A stretch of DNA of 64,000 bases from Pseudidiomarina sp. CB1 (GTDB lineage: Bacteria > Pseudomonadota > Gammaproteobacteria > Enterobacterales > Alteromonadaceae). The stretch is from contig NZ_JANTPU010000001.1 in the NCBI RefSeq assembly GCF_024752025.1, forward strand, positions 372,001 through 436,000. The letters are read 5' to 3'. Below, piece after piece: positions 1 to 7,541 of this stretch. The translations under genes and the position numbers were made by a program. The notes beneath the pieces were generated by a model. It was not told the DNA's origin. It searched no databases and saw nothing but the letters and a program-made list of their open reading frames with translations. Within the stretch, counting starts at the first letter, position 1. Each line of letters begins with the position of its first letter.

Positions 1-901
1 CTTCAGCTTCGATTAGGGCTTTATCAGATGGTAGGTCGTGGTGCTTAAACCAATAGCTGAAAAATTCTTCAATATAGGCCTCTTCAACTCCGAGTAAAGG
101 AATCGTAATCCCAATTGCCGGCGCGAGTTCAAAATGCGATTCGATGAGCTTAATGCTCTCAGAGAGTTCTTTGCTACCAATATTGAAATGTTTCTTGAGA
201 AATTCCTTAGTTGTACTAAATGAATCTGCCGCCCACGTTGCTCGAGGGGGAAGAAAGGATGCCATTTCGAACAGATTCTTTCGCGACAGTCGTTTTGTAA
301 AAGACCCACATCGATATTCATCGCAAAGGTATTTATTTAAGCGATGTAAGTCATCCAAGGCTGCTTCTAGCTCCCCGAAACTGCGCTTCAATACTACAAA
401 GTTGATGACCGCGACATCCACGAGATGCTTTTGACTCTCATTATCAAGTGGGTACCGAAATGTTTGTCCGGTGGCATCCACTTCAGCGAAGTCCGTGATT
501 TTTGTATCAAGCCTTCTGATTATCGGGTCGTAGCGATCGTCGGCAGCTTGGGCCTTTTCAGCGAAGAAACTCCAAATATTTCCTATATCGTGTGAACCAG
601 CTAAGTCGAATTGGAGGTTACGACACCTGGCTTTTTCGATAAGGATAAGTTCTGAAATTGCGCCTTTCAAGCGAAGTTCTAGTGAATGCCTCATATTGAA
701 ACAAACCGGATAAACCATCTCGTCAACCGAGTGCTCTAACCCCCGTTCACTAAGAACTAAATCAATCAGAATAGTTGCTGCTTGGGAAAACCCCTTGGCG
801 TAATCCCAGTACCCAGGGAAGCCATTTTCGCCTACACACGCATTTGCCCAAGTGGGGGCACTACCAATGAAAGTTGTATTGTTCCTAACCACTGCAGTCA
901 C
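1..901 (-). CDS. Hypothetical protein, C-terminus cut by window edge
   Basis: The minus-strand frame whose codons begin at position 2 is free of stops from 958 down to the window edge (in-frame TAG at 959-961), so at least 300 codons are open. No ATG lies near its 5' end. GTG at 899-901 is my working start; TTG at 902-904 is the alternative, and the AGGAG near 927-931 is rather far from both. The reading is protein-like: charged helices, a stretch with RHSLELRLK (about 670-694), and an acidic, aromatic C-terminal part seen at 2-130. The R/H-rich helix faintly recalls HEPN-type helical proteins, but I see no clear Rx4-6H motif, so no function is claimed. It lies about 100 nt after the four-helix membrane gene and in the same orientation, so it may be the last gene of that unit. 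Confidence 0.72.
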   Translation of the reverse strand, partial: MTAVVRNNTTFIGSAPTWANACVGENGFPGYWDYAKGFSQAATILIDLVLSERGLEHSVDEMVYPVCFNMRHSLELRLKGAISELILIEKARCRNLQFDLAGSHDIGNIWSFFAEKAQAADDRYDPIIRRLDTKITDFAEVDATGQTFRYPLDNESQKHLVDVAVINFVVLKRSFGELEAALDDLHRLNKYLCDEYRCGSFTKRLSRKNLFEMASFLPPRATWAADSFSTTKEFLKKHFNIGSKELSESIKLIESHFELAPAIGITIPLLGVEEAYIEEFFSYWFKHHDLPSDKALIEAE

Positions 902-1002
902 CAAATTTAGTTTGCCACTACATTTCTCCTGAATGCAAAACGGTAGTGGTAATGAACGCTACGGAGCGTAGTTGGCGTCCCGTTGACCATCTTTTTAAAT
1001 GC

Positions 1003-1611
1003 TTAATCTTGGTGGTACTCCCACCGAAGCATATTCATAACGATTGCATAAATATTAAAGACAAATGACTTTAAAAGAAGCAATAAATAAATGAAGCTAC
1101 TTCCTACGATAGCGTACACAATATTTATCATTGTTGACTTTACACAGTCCGCATTAGGTAGGTACTCAATAAAATTCGCAATAAAGCCGTCGGATTGACC
1201 AAAAAGCATAATTAGCGCATAGAGAACAAGGAAGGTAATGTATGCAATAAAAACCTTCATGAAAGCAAAAAAGTTGTACTTTAAAGTCGGTAAGCCGGTT
1301 TCTTTATTCGTATGTTCCATCATCGCCAGCATCATTTTGGGCTTTGATAGCGTTGCGAATATAGTAAAACCCGCAATTAAAAAACCCAGTATTGTAATAG
1401 AGAAGCTAAACCCCATTTCCGACCATTTTCTGAGGTCAGCCAAGATTATATCCTGATCACTTGCAAGAAAGAATGAATTAGAAACCAATGCTAAAAAACT
1501 GCCGAGCACGAAAATCACCTGAAACTTGCTAGGTAATATTCTCCTCGACAATTTATATACATCCCATAGCGATTTTTCGCTTGTCAAATCGGAGTCATCA
1601 AAGGAGTGCAT
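1003..1611 (-). CDS. Four-helix inner-membrane protein of unknown function
   Basis: 202 aa with four strong hydrophobic segments at roughly residues 31-51, 69-91, 113-137 and 160-186, a short charged N-terminus and no signal peptide: a polytopic inner-membrane protein. The second segment carries GFLIAGFTIFATL, and the loop after it is basic. The start (1609-1611) lies 3 nt beyond the stop of the 341-aa gene, with GGAAGG inside the end of that gene, so the two are translationally close and surely co-transcribed. A soluble protein paired with a small membrane protein is a common layout for membrane-acting phage-defence modules, but I recognise no described family. The layout resembles Kiwa (KwaA/KwaB) only in outline, and I do not see KwaB in the partner. 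Confidence 0.85.
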   Translation of the reverse strand: MHSFDDSDLTSEKSLWDVYKLSRRILPSKFQVIFVLGSFLALVSNSFFLASDQDIILADLRKWSEMGFSFSITILGFLIAGFTIFATLSKPKMMLAMMEHTNKETGLPTLKYNFFAFMKVFIAYITFLVLYALIMLFGQSDGFIANFIEYLPNADCVKSTMINIVYAIVGSSFIYLLLLLKSFVFNIYAIVMNMLRWEYHQD

Positions 1612-1614
1612 CGA

Positions 1615-2640
1615 TTAGAGCCTTCCTAATATATCTTTGATTTTATCTATAACCGCAGCAGCCACTTCTGGAACTGAGATCACGTTAGATCTCGCCAAAT
1701 GAGTAAATTGGTTGTATTTTTCACGGGCCGCTCTTTCTGCGTTCTTGGGAAGCTCGTCAAGCTCAACTGTAAGATTGAAGTCTTCATTACTCCCCCGAAT
1801 AGTATCGCCTTGAGCATCGTAGCCTTTAAACTTAATCTCTGAATTACCTCGGTTTGAGGCGGAACTCGCTTGATCATAAACCTCATTTTTTTCGAGACCC
1901 TCTTGCGCATTCGCAAATTCGACTTTTGCATTTTTACTATTCATTTCATCACGACGACGTCCAAAATCGGACCAAAAATCGTCATTGTCAATCTCTTCTT
2001 TATTCGTTGGAAGCAACTTGATTGTCACTTTATCTATATGCTCAAGGCGATTAACGAATGCTCTCAAAGACTCTTTATCAGACAGAGGAGTTATTCTCAG
2101 AGCTGGTGCTGGATATTCTGCATATAGCGACTTTTTGGTAACACGATCAAGCTCTGGATTCTCCTTTCTTTTACTTTTCTCTTCTTCGTAAATCTTTTCG
2201 ATAAATTCTTTATGGTGTTTTTTTAAACAATATTGACTGGTGCTTTGAAAATTCTGAACGGTAGGGGCCCCCGGCACTTCTTTGCATAGAATAAGGCGAT
2301 GATTATTTAGGATCAGTAAAAAAGTAGAGCTAGGTGCTGTTTCTAATTCACGGCGGTCTTCAATGATTCCGCCTTCAGGCCGGTAAATCTGCTCTCGTTT
2401 TAGTTTAGTATTCTTTACAATTCTTCCCGCTATACCCAGCACTGGTATTTCAGGAGAGTCATCCAGAACGACGAGTTTTGTGTCTAGGAAAAAATAGTCA
2501 CCTTTATCTTTGAGGTGCCTTACATAGCGCATTTCGTGGAAGGACGGCATCACAACTTCTTCAAAAAGGTCAAGAAGAACTTTTTGATCGCCAAACCTGA
2601 GAGTGTAATTACCGAACTCTAGTTTTTTTTGGTATGGCAT
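1615..2640 (-). CDS. Unrecognised 341-aa soluble protein
   Basis: 341 aa, no signal peptide or membrane segment, so probably cytoplasmic. The N-terminal 130 residues look like a mixed alpha/beta fold (FFLDTKLVVLDD, STFLLILNNHRLILCKE). A highly charged helical stretch follows (about 145-175), then a second alpha/beta part (about 178-320) and a short C-terminal helix. I recognise no catalytic motif. The start is supported by AAGGAAA six bases before ATG at 2638-2640. The gene is 135 nt downstream of the WYL-regulator gene in the same direction and 3 nt before the four-helix membrane gene. Its codons look more A/T-rich than those of genes right of 2.7 kb, consistent with acquisition by transfer. 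A role in defence is inferred from context only. Confidence 0.85.
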   Translation of the reverse strand: MPYQKKLEFGNYTLRFGDQKVLLDLFEEVVMPSFHEMRYVRHLKDKGDYFFLDTKLVVLDDSPEIPVLGIAGRIVKNTKLKREQIYRPEGGIIEDRRELETAPSSTFLLILNNHRLILCKEVPGAPTVQNFQSTSQYCLKKHHKEFIEKIYEEEKSKRKENPELDRVTKKSLYAEYPAPALRITPLSDKESLRAFVNRLEHIDKVTIKLLPTNKEEIDNDDFWSDFGRRRDEMNSKNAKVEFANAQEGLEKNEVYDQASSASNRGNSEIKFKGYDAQGDTIRGSNEDFNLTVELDELPKNAERAAREKYNQFTHLARSNVISVPEVAAAVIDKIKDILGRL

Positions 2641-2732
2641 GATATTTCCTTATTCAACTTACAAAGTATTATACCGACCTTGCAAGGCCAGCTTCCTTGA
2701 GATCTAGATTACCTTGTATGATCAGAAAGTCC

Positions 2733-2762
2733 AATGTCTGCTCTTCGCTCAAAGCGGACATT
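2733..2762. repeat. Intergenic hairpin after the WYL gene
   Basis: AATGTCTGCT (2733-2742) pairs with AGCGGACATT (2753-2762) over ten positions with one G-T wobble; the loop is ten bases and contains a second small stem. It lies just past the stop of the WYL-regulator gene (2776). There is no T-run on either side, so it is not a classic terminator; it may be a mobile palindromic element or an RNA-processing structure. Confidence 0.5.
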
Positions 2763-2775
2763 CAATTCTCTTCAA

Positions 2776-3645
2776 CTAACGCCCGTACCCCGGCGCAATC
2801 GCCAAGTTCCCCACATCCATCAACGTAGCCCGGTTCTGTAGCCATAGCTGGTACTCGGGGCCGCGCAGTGCGGCGTCGGCAGTGCAGTCGACGTTCCAGC
2901 GGCGCAGCAGGTAGCCGGCCATGGCGGCGCGGACTTCGACGGTGAGCAGGCTGTTGCGCATGCCGTAGTCCATTTCGATGGCTTTGGGGTACTCGATGTT
3001 ATGTGGATGCGGTGTGAGTTGCAGTGGGATCATGCGTTGCCATTCGTGGTCGGCTTCGGCTTCTTCGTGCGGAGCGGGCGCTGTGTCCACAAAGTTGACC
3101 GCGCGTACGCGGGTGAGAACAAAGTCTCGGAAGCTTTCGGATTTGCGGTCGAAGGCGCGCACGTGCCAGCGCAGGCCGTTGTCGACAATGGCGTGGGGCA
3201 CGAGTTCACGTGTCACGTTGCCGTTGCTCAGCGAAGTGTAGCTGACGCTTATGGCTTTGCCGTTCAGCATGGCTTGTACGATACGCGCGACAATAAAGAT
3301 ATTGGGTACGTTTAGAGTTGACGGCGCCTCGACTGGAAAGTGCACGTCGCCAATGGCGTCGAAACCGTCAGAAATATCGTTGGCGAGTTTCACCAAGGTG
3401 CGCTGGGCGTCATGTTCGAATAGCGGCACGAACTGTTCGGTCTGAAAGTAGCGCTTTTCTTTGGTGCTGTAGGTTAAATTCTGCGGCGCTAACTCTTTAT
3501 ATAACGTGAAATCGCGTGACCCCGCAGATAAGCCAACCTGAAAGCGTTGTACCAGATCGTTACGGTGCACCGAGCCTCGAAATAGCAAGCAAAAATCGAT
3601 GTAGGCGAGGCGTTGTTTCTGTGCGTACGAGAGTGTATCGAACAT
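2776..3645 (-). CDS. WYL-domain transcriptional regulator, BrxR/CapW-like
   Basis: 289 aa. The N-terminal part (about 1-90) fits a winged-helix DNA-binding domain. The central part (about 130-185) is a WYL domain: GKAISVSYTSLSNG, then RELVPHAIVDNGLRWHVRAFD-type strands, with WHV in place of the W-Y-L triad. The remaining ~100 residues form a C-terminal domain typical of this family. WYL proteins of this size and layout (BrxR, CapW) are ligand-responsive repressors that sit at the head of phage-defence operons such as BREX and CBASS. Here it lies upstream of, and in line with, three genes of unknown function, which makes it their likely controller. The start at 3643-3645 has only a weak ribosome-binding site (AGAAA). 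Confidence 0.82.
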   Translation of the reverse strand: MFDTLSYAQKQRLAYIDFCLLFRGSVHRNDLVQRFQVGLSAGSRDFTLYKELAPQNLTYSTKEKRYFQTEQFVPLFEHDAQRTLVKLANDISDGFDAIGDVHFPVEAPSTLNVPNIFIVARIVQAMLNGKAISVSYTSLSNGNVTRELVPHAIVDNGLRWHVRAFDRKSESFRDFVLTRVRAVNFVDTAPAPHEEAEADHEWQRMIPLQLTPHPHNIEYPKAIEMDYGMRNSLLTVEVRAAMAGYLLRRWNVDCTADAALRGPEYQLWLQNRATLMDVGNLAIAPGYGR

Positions 3646-3659
3646 TGTTTCTATTTTTA

Positions 3660-3674
3660 TTAGCTAGTGACTAA
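3660..3674 (-). promoter_or_regulatory. Palindrome before the WYL gene, candidate operator
   Basis: TTAGCTAGTGACTAA has four-base inverted ends (TTAG/CTAA) around a 7-nt centre and lies 15 nt before the start codon of the WYL regulator, where an autorepressor would block transcription. It is short and may be chance. Confidence 0.3.
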
Positions 3675-3794
3675 TCGAGTGTGGTTTATTTTGGCGCGGA
3701 TGTAAAGAGAGCGCTTTAAACCTACAAAATAATACGTTTGCCATGTTGTGACGTGCGACTTAGCCTTATCTTGTCGCCTCTGAAGCATTGTGTT

Positions 3795-3832
3795 AACCAC
3801 AGTTGACACAACCAGAGTTGTTAACTATAGTT
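3795..3832 (+). promoter_or_regulatory. Sigma-70 promoter covered by three AAC-N4-GTT sites (HigBA-like operator)
   Basis: TTGACA (3803-3808) and TATAGT (3826-3831) are separated by exactly 17 nt, a near-consensus sigma-70 promoter. The motif AAC-N4-GTT occurs three times over it: 3795-3804, 3810-3819 and 3823-3832, with centres 15 and 13 nt apart. One copy lies upstream of -35, one in the spacer and one on the -10. This is the layout expected for autorepression by the antitoxin encoded downstream. Transcription would start near 3838, only about five bases before the toxin ATG. Confidence 0.6.
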
Positions 3833-3842
3833 GGCAGGGAAT

Positions 3843-4142
3843 ATGGATATTCTAAAGACACAGGTTTTTGATAAATGGTTTGCTGCTTTAAAAGATCGCC
3901 AAGGAAGAGCTCTTATACAAGCAAAAATAGACAGGCTTGAAGTTGGCTCACTCAGTGATGTCAAACCGGTAGGCCAAGGCATTCGAGAGATACGGATTTT
4001 CTATGGGCCTGGCTACCGCATTTATTTCAAGCGATATGGAGAAACCCTGGTTATCCTTTTGGCAGGTGGCGATAAGTCAACACAGCGAAAGGATATCAGG
4101 CTAGCAAAGAACCTAGCCAAACAACTTGAGAAATTATCATGA
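3843..4142 (+). CDS. HigB/RelE-superfamily toxin (addiction module killer protein)
   Basis: 99 aa. The sequence matches the phage Gp49-like/HigB toxin family: an N-terminal helix pair with a small RxGRALIQAKIDRL-type helix, a central PVGQGIREIRIFYGPGYRIYF sheet, and a C-terminal strand-helix with GGDKSTQRKDIRLAK. Such toxins are mRNA interferases of the RelE fold. I take ATG at 3843 as the start; an in-frame TTG at 3831 lies inside the promoter's -10 region. The toxin gene comes first, as is usual for the higBA order, and its end overlaps the antitoxin start by four bases (ATGA). Confidence 0.88.
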   Translation: MDILKTQVFDKWFAALKDRQGRALIQAKIDRLEVGSLSDVKPVGQGIREIRIFYGPGYRIYFKRYGETLVILLAGGDKSTQRKDIRLAKNLAKQLEKLS

Positions 4143-4438
4143 CACTAAAACTCACCCGCTGGGACTCATCTGAATATCTTGATAGCGATGAGGCTATTCA
4201 AGCCTATCTCGATGCCTGCTTGGACGAAGCTAAGGGTGATCCAGAATTTATAGTACATGCGCTCGGCGTGATCGCTCGCGCAAAAAACATGAGTCAACTA
4301 GCTCGTGACACGGGAATTAGTCGCGAAGGTCTCTATAAAGCGTTTTCCGAGCAGGGAAACCCGACATTTGCAACCGTCGCTAAGGTCGCTACGGCATTAG
4401 GATTATCATTAGAGTTAAAGACGGTTAATGCTGAGTAA
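4139..4438 (+). CDS. HigA-like antitoxin, DNA-binding (addiction module antidote)
   Basis: 99 aa. The C-terminal half carries a lambda-repressor-type helix-turn-helix: MSQLARDTGISREGLYKAF (about 57-76) followed by NPTFATVAKVATALGLSLEL. This pattern is typical of the putative addiction-module antidote family paired with HigB-like killers. The acidic N-terminal part (DEAIQAYLDACLDEAKGD) is the probable toxin-neutralising region. It neutralises the toxin encoded just upstream and, by family knowledge, binds its own operator (the AAC-N4-GTT sites at 3795-3832). Confidence 0.9.
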   Translation: MTLKLTRWDSSEYLDSDEAIQAYLDACLDEAKGDPEFIVHALGVIARAKNMSQLARDTGISREGLYKAFSEQGNPTFATVAKVATALGLSLELKTVNAE

Positions 4439-4541
4439 GCACACTGGAAAATCACACTATATCAGCTAGGCTTAAAGCATAGGGAAAACGAACTCACCGA
4501 CCATCTACAATGCATGTAAAGCATTCGATAGAGGAGGCATT

Positions 4542-4769
4542 ATGAAGCTCGAAGACATCCTACAAGACCCGGCTGAGGTCTATAACAAGCCGCAAGAAGT
4601 GTTAGATGATAGTAATTTGTCAGACGCAGACAAATGCAAGGTTCTGGCGCAGTGGAAGTATGACGCAGAAGAGCTGCAAACGGCAACGGCAGAGAACATG
4701 CCTGGGCCAGACGACAGCCTACTAGACGATATTCTAGCCGCGCGTAAGAAGTTAAATTGCGACGACTAA
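4542..4769 (+). CDS. Small conserved acidic protein
   Basis: 75 aa, soluble and acidic. The pattern MKLEDILQDPAEVYNKPQEVL, then a second helix with KCKVLAQWKYDAEELQ and a C-terminal helix ending in DDILAARKKL, is that of a conserved hypothetical family in Proteobacteria; no biochemical role is known to me. The ribosome-binding site GAGGAGG is excellent. It lies 34 nt before the Rho-N-like gene in the same direction and is probably co-transcribed with it. Confidence 0.8.
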   Translation: MKLEDILQDPAEVYNKPQEVLDDSNLSDADKCKVLAQWKYDAEELQTATAENMPGPDDSLLDDILAARKKLNCDD

Positions 4770-4803
4770 CCATTGCTACCACATCCGCAAAATCTAGGAG
4801 TTA

Positions 4804-5109
4804 ATGATGCCAGACGCATGGCGCGAGAAGGACGAACGTCAGTATCAGCACATTAAGCAAAGCCTGCTCGATGAGGGAAAGAGCGAAGAGCAAGCGGAAG
4901 AAATTGCGGCGCGCACTGTTAATAAGCAGCGCCGCGAAGAGGGCATCACGCCCAACAAGACCAGCCAAGGCACGGGGAACCCTCACTCACGGCTGGAAGA
5001 CCGCACCAAGCAAGAGCTGTATAACCGTGCCAAAGAGCTCGATATTGAGAACCGCAGCGACATGAGCAAAGACGAGCTGATCGCTGCGATTCGAAAAGCC
5101 AACTCTTAA
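4804..5109 (+). CDS. Small protein with C-terminal Rho-N-like (SAP/LEM-type) domain
   Basis: 101 aa. The N-terminal half is strongly charged and helical (EEQAEEIAARTVNKQRREEG) and resembles proteins often annotated as plasmid-stabilisation-like. The last ~35 residues (TKQELYNRAKELDIENRSDM through DELIAAIRKANS) match the Rho termination factor N-terminal fold, a small helix-extended-loop-helix that can bind nucleic acid. AGGAG precedes a double ATG (4804 and 4807), so the start may be three bases later. Its partner upstream is the 75-aa protein. General stress or nucleic-acid binding is plausible; the role is not known. Confidence 0.8.
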   Translation: MMPDAWREKDERQYQHIKQSLLDEGKSEEQAEEIAARTVNKQRREEGITPNKTSQGTGNPHSRLEDRTKQELYNRAKELDIENRSDMSKDELIAAIRKANS

Positions 5110-5118
5110 AACCACTTC

Positions 5119-6315
5119 TTAAAACTTAAACGTCAGCATACCCCATAGCTTGTTGGTGTCGTCCGACAGGCTATCGGCGTTGTAGTTGGCGTACTTCACT
5201 AGCAAGCCAACTTTATCAGCGAGCGGGTATTTGGCGGTAATGTTGAATTCATTGCCGTAATCGATGTCATCGACGTCTGATGTGAAGTCATGCCAACTGG
5301 CGCTTAATCCTAACTTGCCAACCGCACCTGAAGCTTTGAGGTAAACGTCATTCAGCCCTTCTGCAGGGGTACCGAGGAACTTATCGGTAAAACCTTGGAA
5401 TTTATGTAAGGTTGCCAGTGGCGTGCTAAAGCCGACGCCGTTGTCGCTTCCCAGTGATTCGTAACCCACACCAAAATTAACGCCAGCCAGTTGTGTGCTC
5501 AGGTCGAGGTTGAAGTAGTCAGCGCTAAAGTTAGCTGGATTGTCGCCTGTTTCGGTTTGATAAGCGTAGGCTGCGTGAATTTTAACAGCGCCGACCTTAC
5601 CGTCATAGTTAACACCGTAGGTACGGGTTGCGAGCGCATGCGCGGTGTCAAAGTCGAGCTCGTAAACGAAGCCGCTCAACTGCTGTGATTTGGCCAGCGC
5701 ATAGTTGCTGTTGAACAGGTGAAGGTTACCGTCAAGGTCGCTATTCGGACTGTCATTGCCAAAGATGCGATTCACATTATGCACGTAGCTGTAATCGATC
5801 TTCCATGCTGGGCTCAGCTCATACTGCAGGCGATAGCCATCGTAGGTCTGCTCGTTTTGCCGCCAACCCACACCGCCGACAAAGCGTTGGTCGTTGTGAT
5901 TAATGCGCTGGCGTCCCGCCGTTACCAGCAAGTTGCCACTGCGATAACCTAAGTAAGCTTGGTTGAAGTCAGAACCGGTTGGGTCGGCAACCACAGGGTA
6001 CTGCGTTTTGCCATTCACGGTACTGTTGTAGTTGTCGTTACCTATTGCCGTTACATGGTCAAACTCAAGTTGTGTAAAGAAACCCTGATAGTCAGCGCTC
6101 TTGTAGCTTAAGCGGGTGAGTAGGGTAGAAGCATTGGCGTCTTTGTCAAAACTGTCTTGCTCGACGCGTTCGTAGCGGTAGCGGAGTAGAATGTCAGTGT
6201 TACCATCGGTGAGCGCTGACTGAAGGGCCGACAGTTCATTCGCTTGGCTGATAAAGCTAGGGAGTAATGCTCCGGAGAAAATAGCGGCGATGACAATAGC
6301 AATAGGTGTTTTCAT
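5119..6315 (-). CDS. Outer-membrane beta-barrel porin-like protein (alginate-export-type)
   Basis: 398 aa from ATG at 6313-6315, chosen because AGCAGGAAA precedes it and a signal peptide begins there (MKTPIAIVIAAIFSGALLPS, cleavage near SQA-NE). The longer in-frame extension to 6375 has no such support. The mature protein is a run of alternating amphipathic strands (LLRYRYERVEQ, LLTRLSYKS, AYLGYRSGNLLVTAGRQRI, YRLQYELSPAWKIDYSYVHN) ending in a terminal strand with C-terminal F, as for BamA-inserted barrels. The pattern resembles the alginate-export/OprD-like channel group found in Alteromonadales. The substrate is unknown; no sugar or phosphate gene adjoins it. Confidence 0.8.
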   Translation of the reverse strand: MKTPIAIVIAAIFSGALLPSFISQANELSALQSALTDGNTDILLRYRYERVEQDSFDKDANASTLLTRLSYKSADYQGFFTQLEFDHVTAIGNDNYNSTVNGKTQYPVVADPTGSDFNQAYLGYRSGNLLVTAGRQRINHNDQRFVGGVGWRQNEQTYDGYRLQYELSPAWKIDYSYVHNVNRIFGNDSPNSDLDGNLHLFNSNYALAKSQQLSGFVYELDFDTAHALATRTYGVNYDGKVGAVKIHAAYAYQTETGDNPANFSADYFNLDLSTQLAGVNFGVGYESLGSDNGVGFSTPLATLHKFQGFTDKFLGTPAEGLNDVYLKASGAVGKLGLSASWHDFTSDVDDIDYGNEFNITAKYPLADKVGLLVKYANYNADSLSDDTNKLWGMLTFKF

Positions 6316-6435
6316 AACGGTTTTCCTGCTTGATTGACTCCCACCCATTTTAGGAGTCAAAAACAAGAAAACCATTAAATATCATGCAACTACCAAGAAT
6401 AAGATGATGCGGTACCGATGTGCGTATTGAGTCTA

Positions 6436-6471
6436 CCCCTATTGGGTGACAAACAGCAAAACCAATAGGGG
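6436..6471. repeat. Inverted repeat before the porin gene
   Basis: CCCCTATTGG (6436-6445) and CCAATAGGGG (6462-6471) are perfect 10-bp inverted arms with a 16-nt loop. They lie between the TPR gene stop (6478) and the porin start (6315), both on the minus strand. No T-run follows on the minus strand, so it could be a weak terminator for the TPR gene or a protein-binding palindrome in the porin promoter. Confidence 0.55.
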
Positions 6472-6477
6472 GATGAG

Positions 6478-7359
6478 CTACTCAATGTTAAGGCTTGCCC
6501 TTGAACTAAGCATTTGCTGGTGTTTTTTGCTTAAAAAGGCCTGTATATCTGAATGCTGACGGACTTGCTCCCATAAGCGATCACCGAGGCTAGCGTCACT
6601 GATACTCCAGTAAACGAAGTAGGGTTGACGCACGCCAATGGCTTTGTGTAGATATGCGGCTGCTGACTCTCCATCCCCAGCAAGCGCACTCAGTTCCGCC
6701 ATCACGAAATTTGCGTGCTGATCTTCTGCTTTTTCTGCTAGCAGCTTGCGCATTTCTTTTTCACGTTGTTGGATAATCATCGCAGCTTGTTGTTTATGGC
6801 CCAGCTCGCGCAGAGCATGTGCATAGTGGAGATTGAGAAACGGTTCATCGGTAAGCGCTTTGCTTTTATCGAAAAAGTACTTCGCTGCTTCATACTTGCC
6901 AGACGCTGAGGCAGTTATACCGAGTTGTGTATAAACACCAGCAGAATCGTCCGTTTCGCGCGAGCGGTAATCTTCTAGTACTGCGTACAACGCTTCTGCG
7001 TTCCCTGACAAAAGGTAAAAAAGCGCCCACATCGAGTCATCAAGTTTTTCGGTGCGTTCAATAGCTTTAGCTAACCACTGCTCCGTTTGCGCAAAGTGCC
7101 CTAAAGCGGTGTAACTGTCAAAGAGCCAAAACGGAATGTAAGCATCATTTGGATAGTCTTCCGCCAGCGGTTGTAGAAGCGCGATAATTTTTTCAGGCTC
7201 GCCGTTTTCTTCGAACTCCAAGACATGTACAAAGGTTTCTTTAAGTTTTGCCTGCTTTGCTTCTTCAGAGCTAATCGCTACATTCGGCTGTAGCACGGCG
7301 AGTATTAAAATTGCATAGATGCTGAATTTAATGGTTGCGAGTAGACGTGTGGCTTCCAA
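6478..7359 (-). CDS. TPR-repeat protein, probably periplasmic
   Basis: 293 aa. Residues about 9-28 form a hydrophobic signal or anchor (FSIYAILILAVLQPNVAIS). The rest is helical and shows tetratricopeptide spacing, for example NDAYIPFWLFDSYTALGHFA, AGVYTQLGITASASGKYEAA and FLNLHYAHALRELGHKQQAA. TPR proteins act as scaffolds for protein contacts; no enzyme domain is visible. It lies 163 nt upstream of the porin gene in the same orientation, with an inverted repeat between, so co-regulation is possible. Function is unknown. Confidence 0.75.
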   Translation of the reverse strand: MEATRLLATIKFSIYAILILAVLQPNVAISSEEAKQAKLKETFVHVLEFEENGEPEKIIALLQPLAEDYPNDAYIPFWLFDSYTALGHFAQTEQWLAKAIERTEKLDDSMWALFYLLSGNAEALYAVLEDYRSRETDDSAGVYTQLGITASASGKYEAAKYFFDKSKALTDEPFLNLHYAHALRELGHKQQAAMIIQQREKEMRKLLAEKAEDQHANFVMAELSALAGDGESAAAYLHKAIGVRQPYFVYWSISDASLGDRLWEQVRQHSDIQAFLSKKHQQMLSSRASLNIE

Positions 7360-7470
7360 GATGCGTTTCTCCTTTCACCAAATAAACATCAGCGAAAACC
7401 ATAGGTTAAGATCTAGTAAAGCGCAAACCCAAGCGGAATTAAGTCGATTTCTATAAGATTAATCTTCTCT

Positions 7471-7488
7471 CGTACGTATTGACGTACG
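7471..7488 (+). promoter_or_regulatory. Candidate YefM operator: twin CGTACG palindromes
   Basis: CGTACG (7471-7476) and CGTACG (7483-7488) are separated by six bases, giving 12 bp between centres. The E. coli yefM-yoeB operator also has two short TGTACA-type palindromes 12 bp apart. The site lies about 54 nt before the antitoxin ATG, where the promoter should be. Confidence 0.6.
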
Positions 7489-7541
7489 CCAAGAGTGGAG
7501 TAAACTCATTTCATCGTCTCGGCAGCTGTTAAGGAGCCCCT

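Noticed and set aside
144-434. Plus-strand open frame at the left edge
   Set aside because: It lies antisense to the much longer stop-free minus-strand frame, and its translation is low-complexity and unlike a protein.
1003-2640. Kiwa defence system
   Set aside because: The membrane protein fits KwaA only in helix number, and the partner does not look like DUF4868 (KwaB).
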